Assembly: GCA_902470835.1 (NCBI GenBank)
Contig: CABRHR010000044.1
Span: 1 to 16,061, forward strand
DNA: 16,061 nucleotides
Direction of reading: 5' to 3'
From: an uncultured Collinsella sp.
GTDB taxonomy: Bacteria; Actinomycetota; Coriobacteriia; Coriobacteriales; Coriobacteriaceae
Below, in pieces: positions 15,768 through 16,061 of this stretch. Made by a program: the position numbers and the translations under genes. A model generated the notes under the pieces. That model was given only the letters and a program-made list of their open reading frames with translations, did not search any database and was not told where the DNA came from. Position 1 is the first letter of the stretch, and each line of letters opens with the position of its first letter.

Positions 15768-16061
15768 CATCCAATGACTGCATGGGCTAGAGTTCTAAAC
15801 ATATTTGCTTCGGTTAGTCAAGTCATGTCTGTTTAAACAAAATGGCGGCACGCAGGCGCATTGGGATCCACCTAAAAGCGGTTTTAACGAACAGTGCGCC
15901 TGTATATGTCTTTGGAAACAATCGGCAAATCACGTTTTATCAGGCAATGAGCTGTAAACCAGCAATGTAATCAATTTGTAACAAACTTAGACGTTTAAAC
16001 AAATAAGGTTGATTTTCAATCTCAACGCAACAGCTTGAACGGACCCCGCGTTTCCGCAGCT
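15768..16061. other. Gene-free AT-richer stretch with short repeats
   Basis: No coding sequence or clear terminator was seen. GTTTAAACAAA occurs at 15831-15841 and 15993-16003. CAGGCGCA (15853-15860) is inverted as TGCGCCTG (15895-15902) across 34 bases. TTTGT-A-ACAAA (15975-15985) is a short palindrome just before the second GTTTAAACAAA. Such a concentration suggests the control region of a gene beyond the window edge, but that is inference. Confidence 0.5.

Overview
The window looks like a contig end from a high-GC anaerobic actinobacterium of the Coriobacteriia, most likely a gut Collinsella or close relative. This is inferred from protein character (ClpB, a DUF5692-type membrane protein, a large Fe-S/FAD oxidoreductase, HypA), strong GC bias at third codon positions and terminator style; it was not confirmed by a search. 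The first 46 bases are not genomic: they read as the end of an Illumina P5 oligo, an i5 index and the Nextera transposase adapter left on the contig end.

Layout, left to right. (1) 47-3162: a clpB disaggregase gene with a good terminator, then a small Pro/Lys/Ala-rich protein of unknown function. (2) 3180-4666: an accessory AAA ATPase with a DUF4143-like C-terminal half, preceded by an unusual cluster of four AATCAAG half-sites around its promoter. (3) 4681-8821: a roughly 160-bp imperfect direct repeat brackets a 3.8-kb cassette. The right copy is the 3' end of an intact membrane-protein gene (8706-10202, minus strand); the left copy is a truncated remnant of that 3' end, and all four of its coding substitutions are synonymous. 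Between the copies sit a minus-strand GntR/UTRA repressor and a divergent operon of deoC (deoxyribose-phosphate aldolase), a class I mannose-6-phosphate isomerase and an RmlD-like extended SDR, closed by a strong terminator. The arrangement suggests a sugar-metabolism cassette exchanged by recombination with a related strain at the 3' end of a resident gene. (4) 8706-10202: a single-pass membrane protein with a very acidic N-terminal cytoplasmic region. (5) 10334-15141: a TetR regulator and a roughly nine-helix membrane protein (DUF5692-like) on the minus strand, divergent from a 925-residue multi-cluster Fe-S/flavin oxidoreductase. Two near-identical 15-bp palindromes lie between the divergent genes and are very likely the TetR operators, tying the three genes into one regulated redox unit. 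(6) 15339-15767: hypA, a nickel chaperone that starts at TTG, with a non-standard C-terminal tail. (7) The last 294 bases contain no gene but are AT-richer and hold repeated GTTTAAACAAA motifs.

The best candidates for something undescribed are the direct-repeat-bracketed GntR-deoC-manA-SDR cassette, the TetR/DUF5692/oxidoreductase divergon with its paired operators, and the half-site cluster controlling the DUF4143 ATPase. No rRNA, tRNA, CRISPR array, transposase or integrase was seen.
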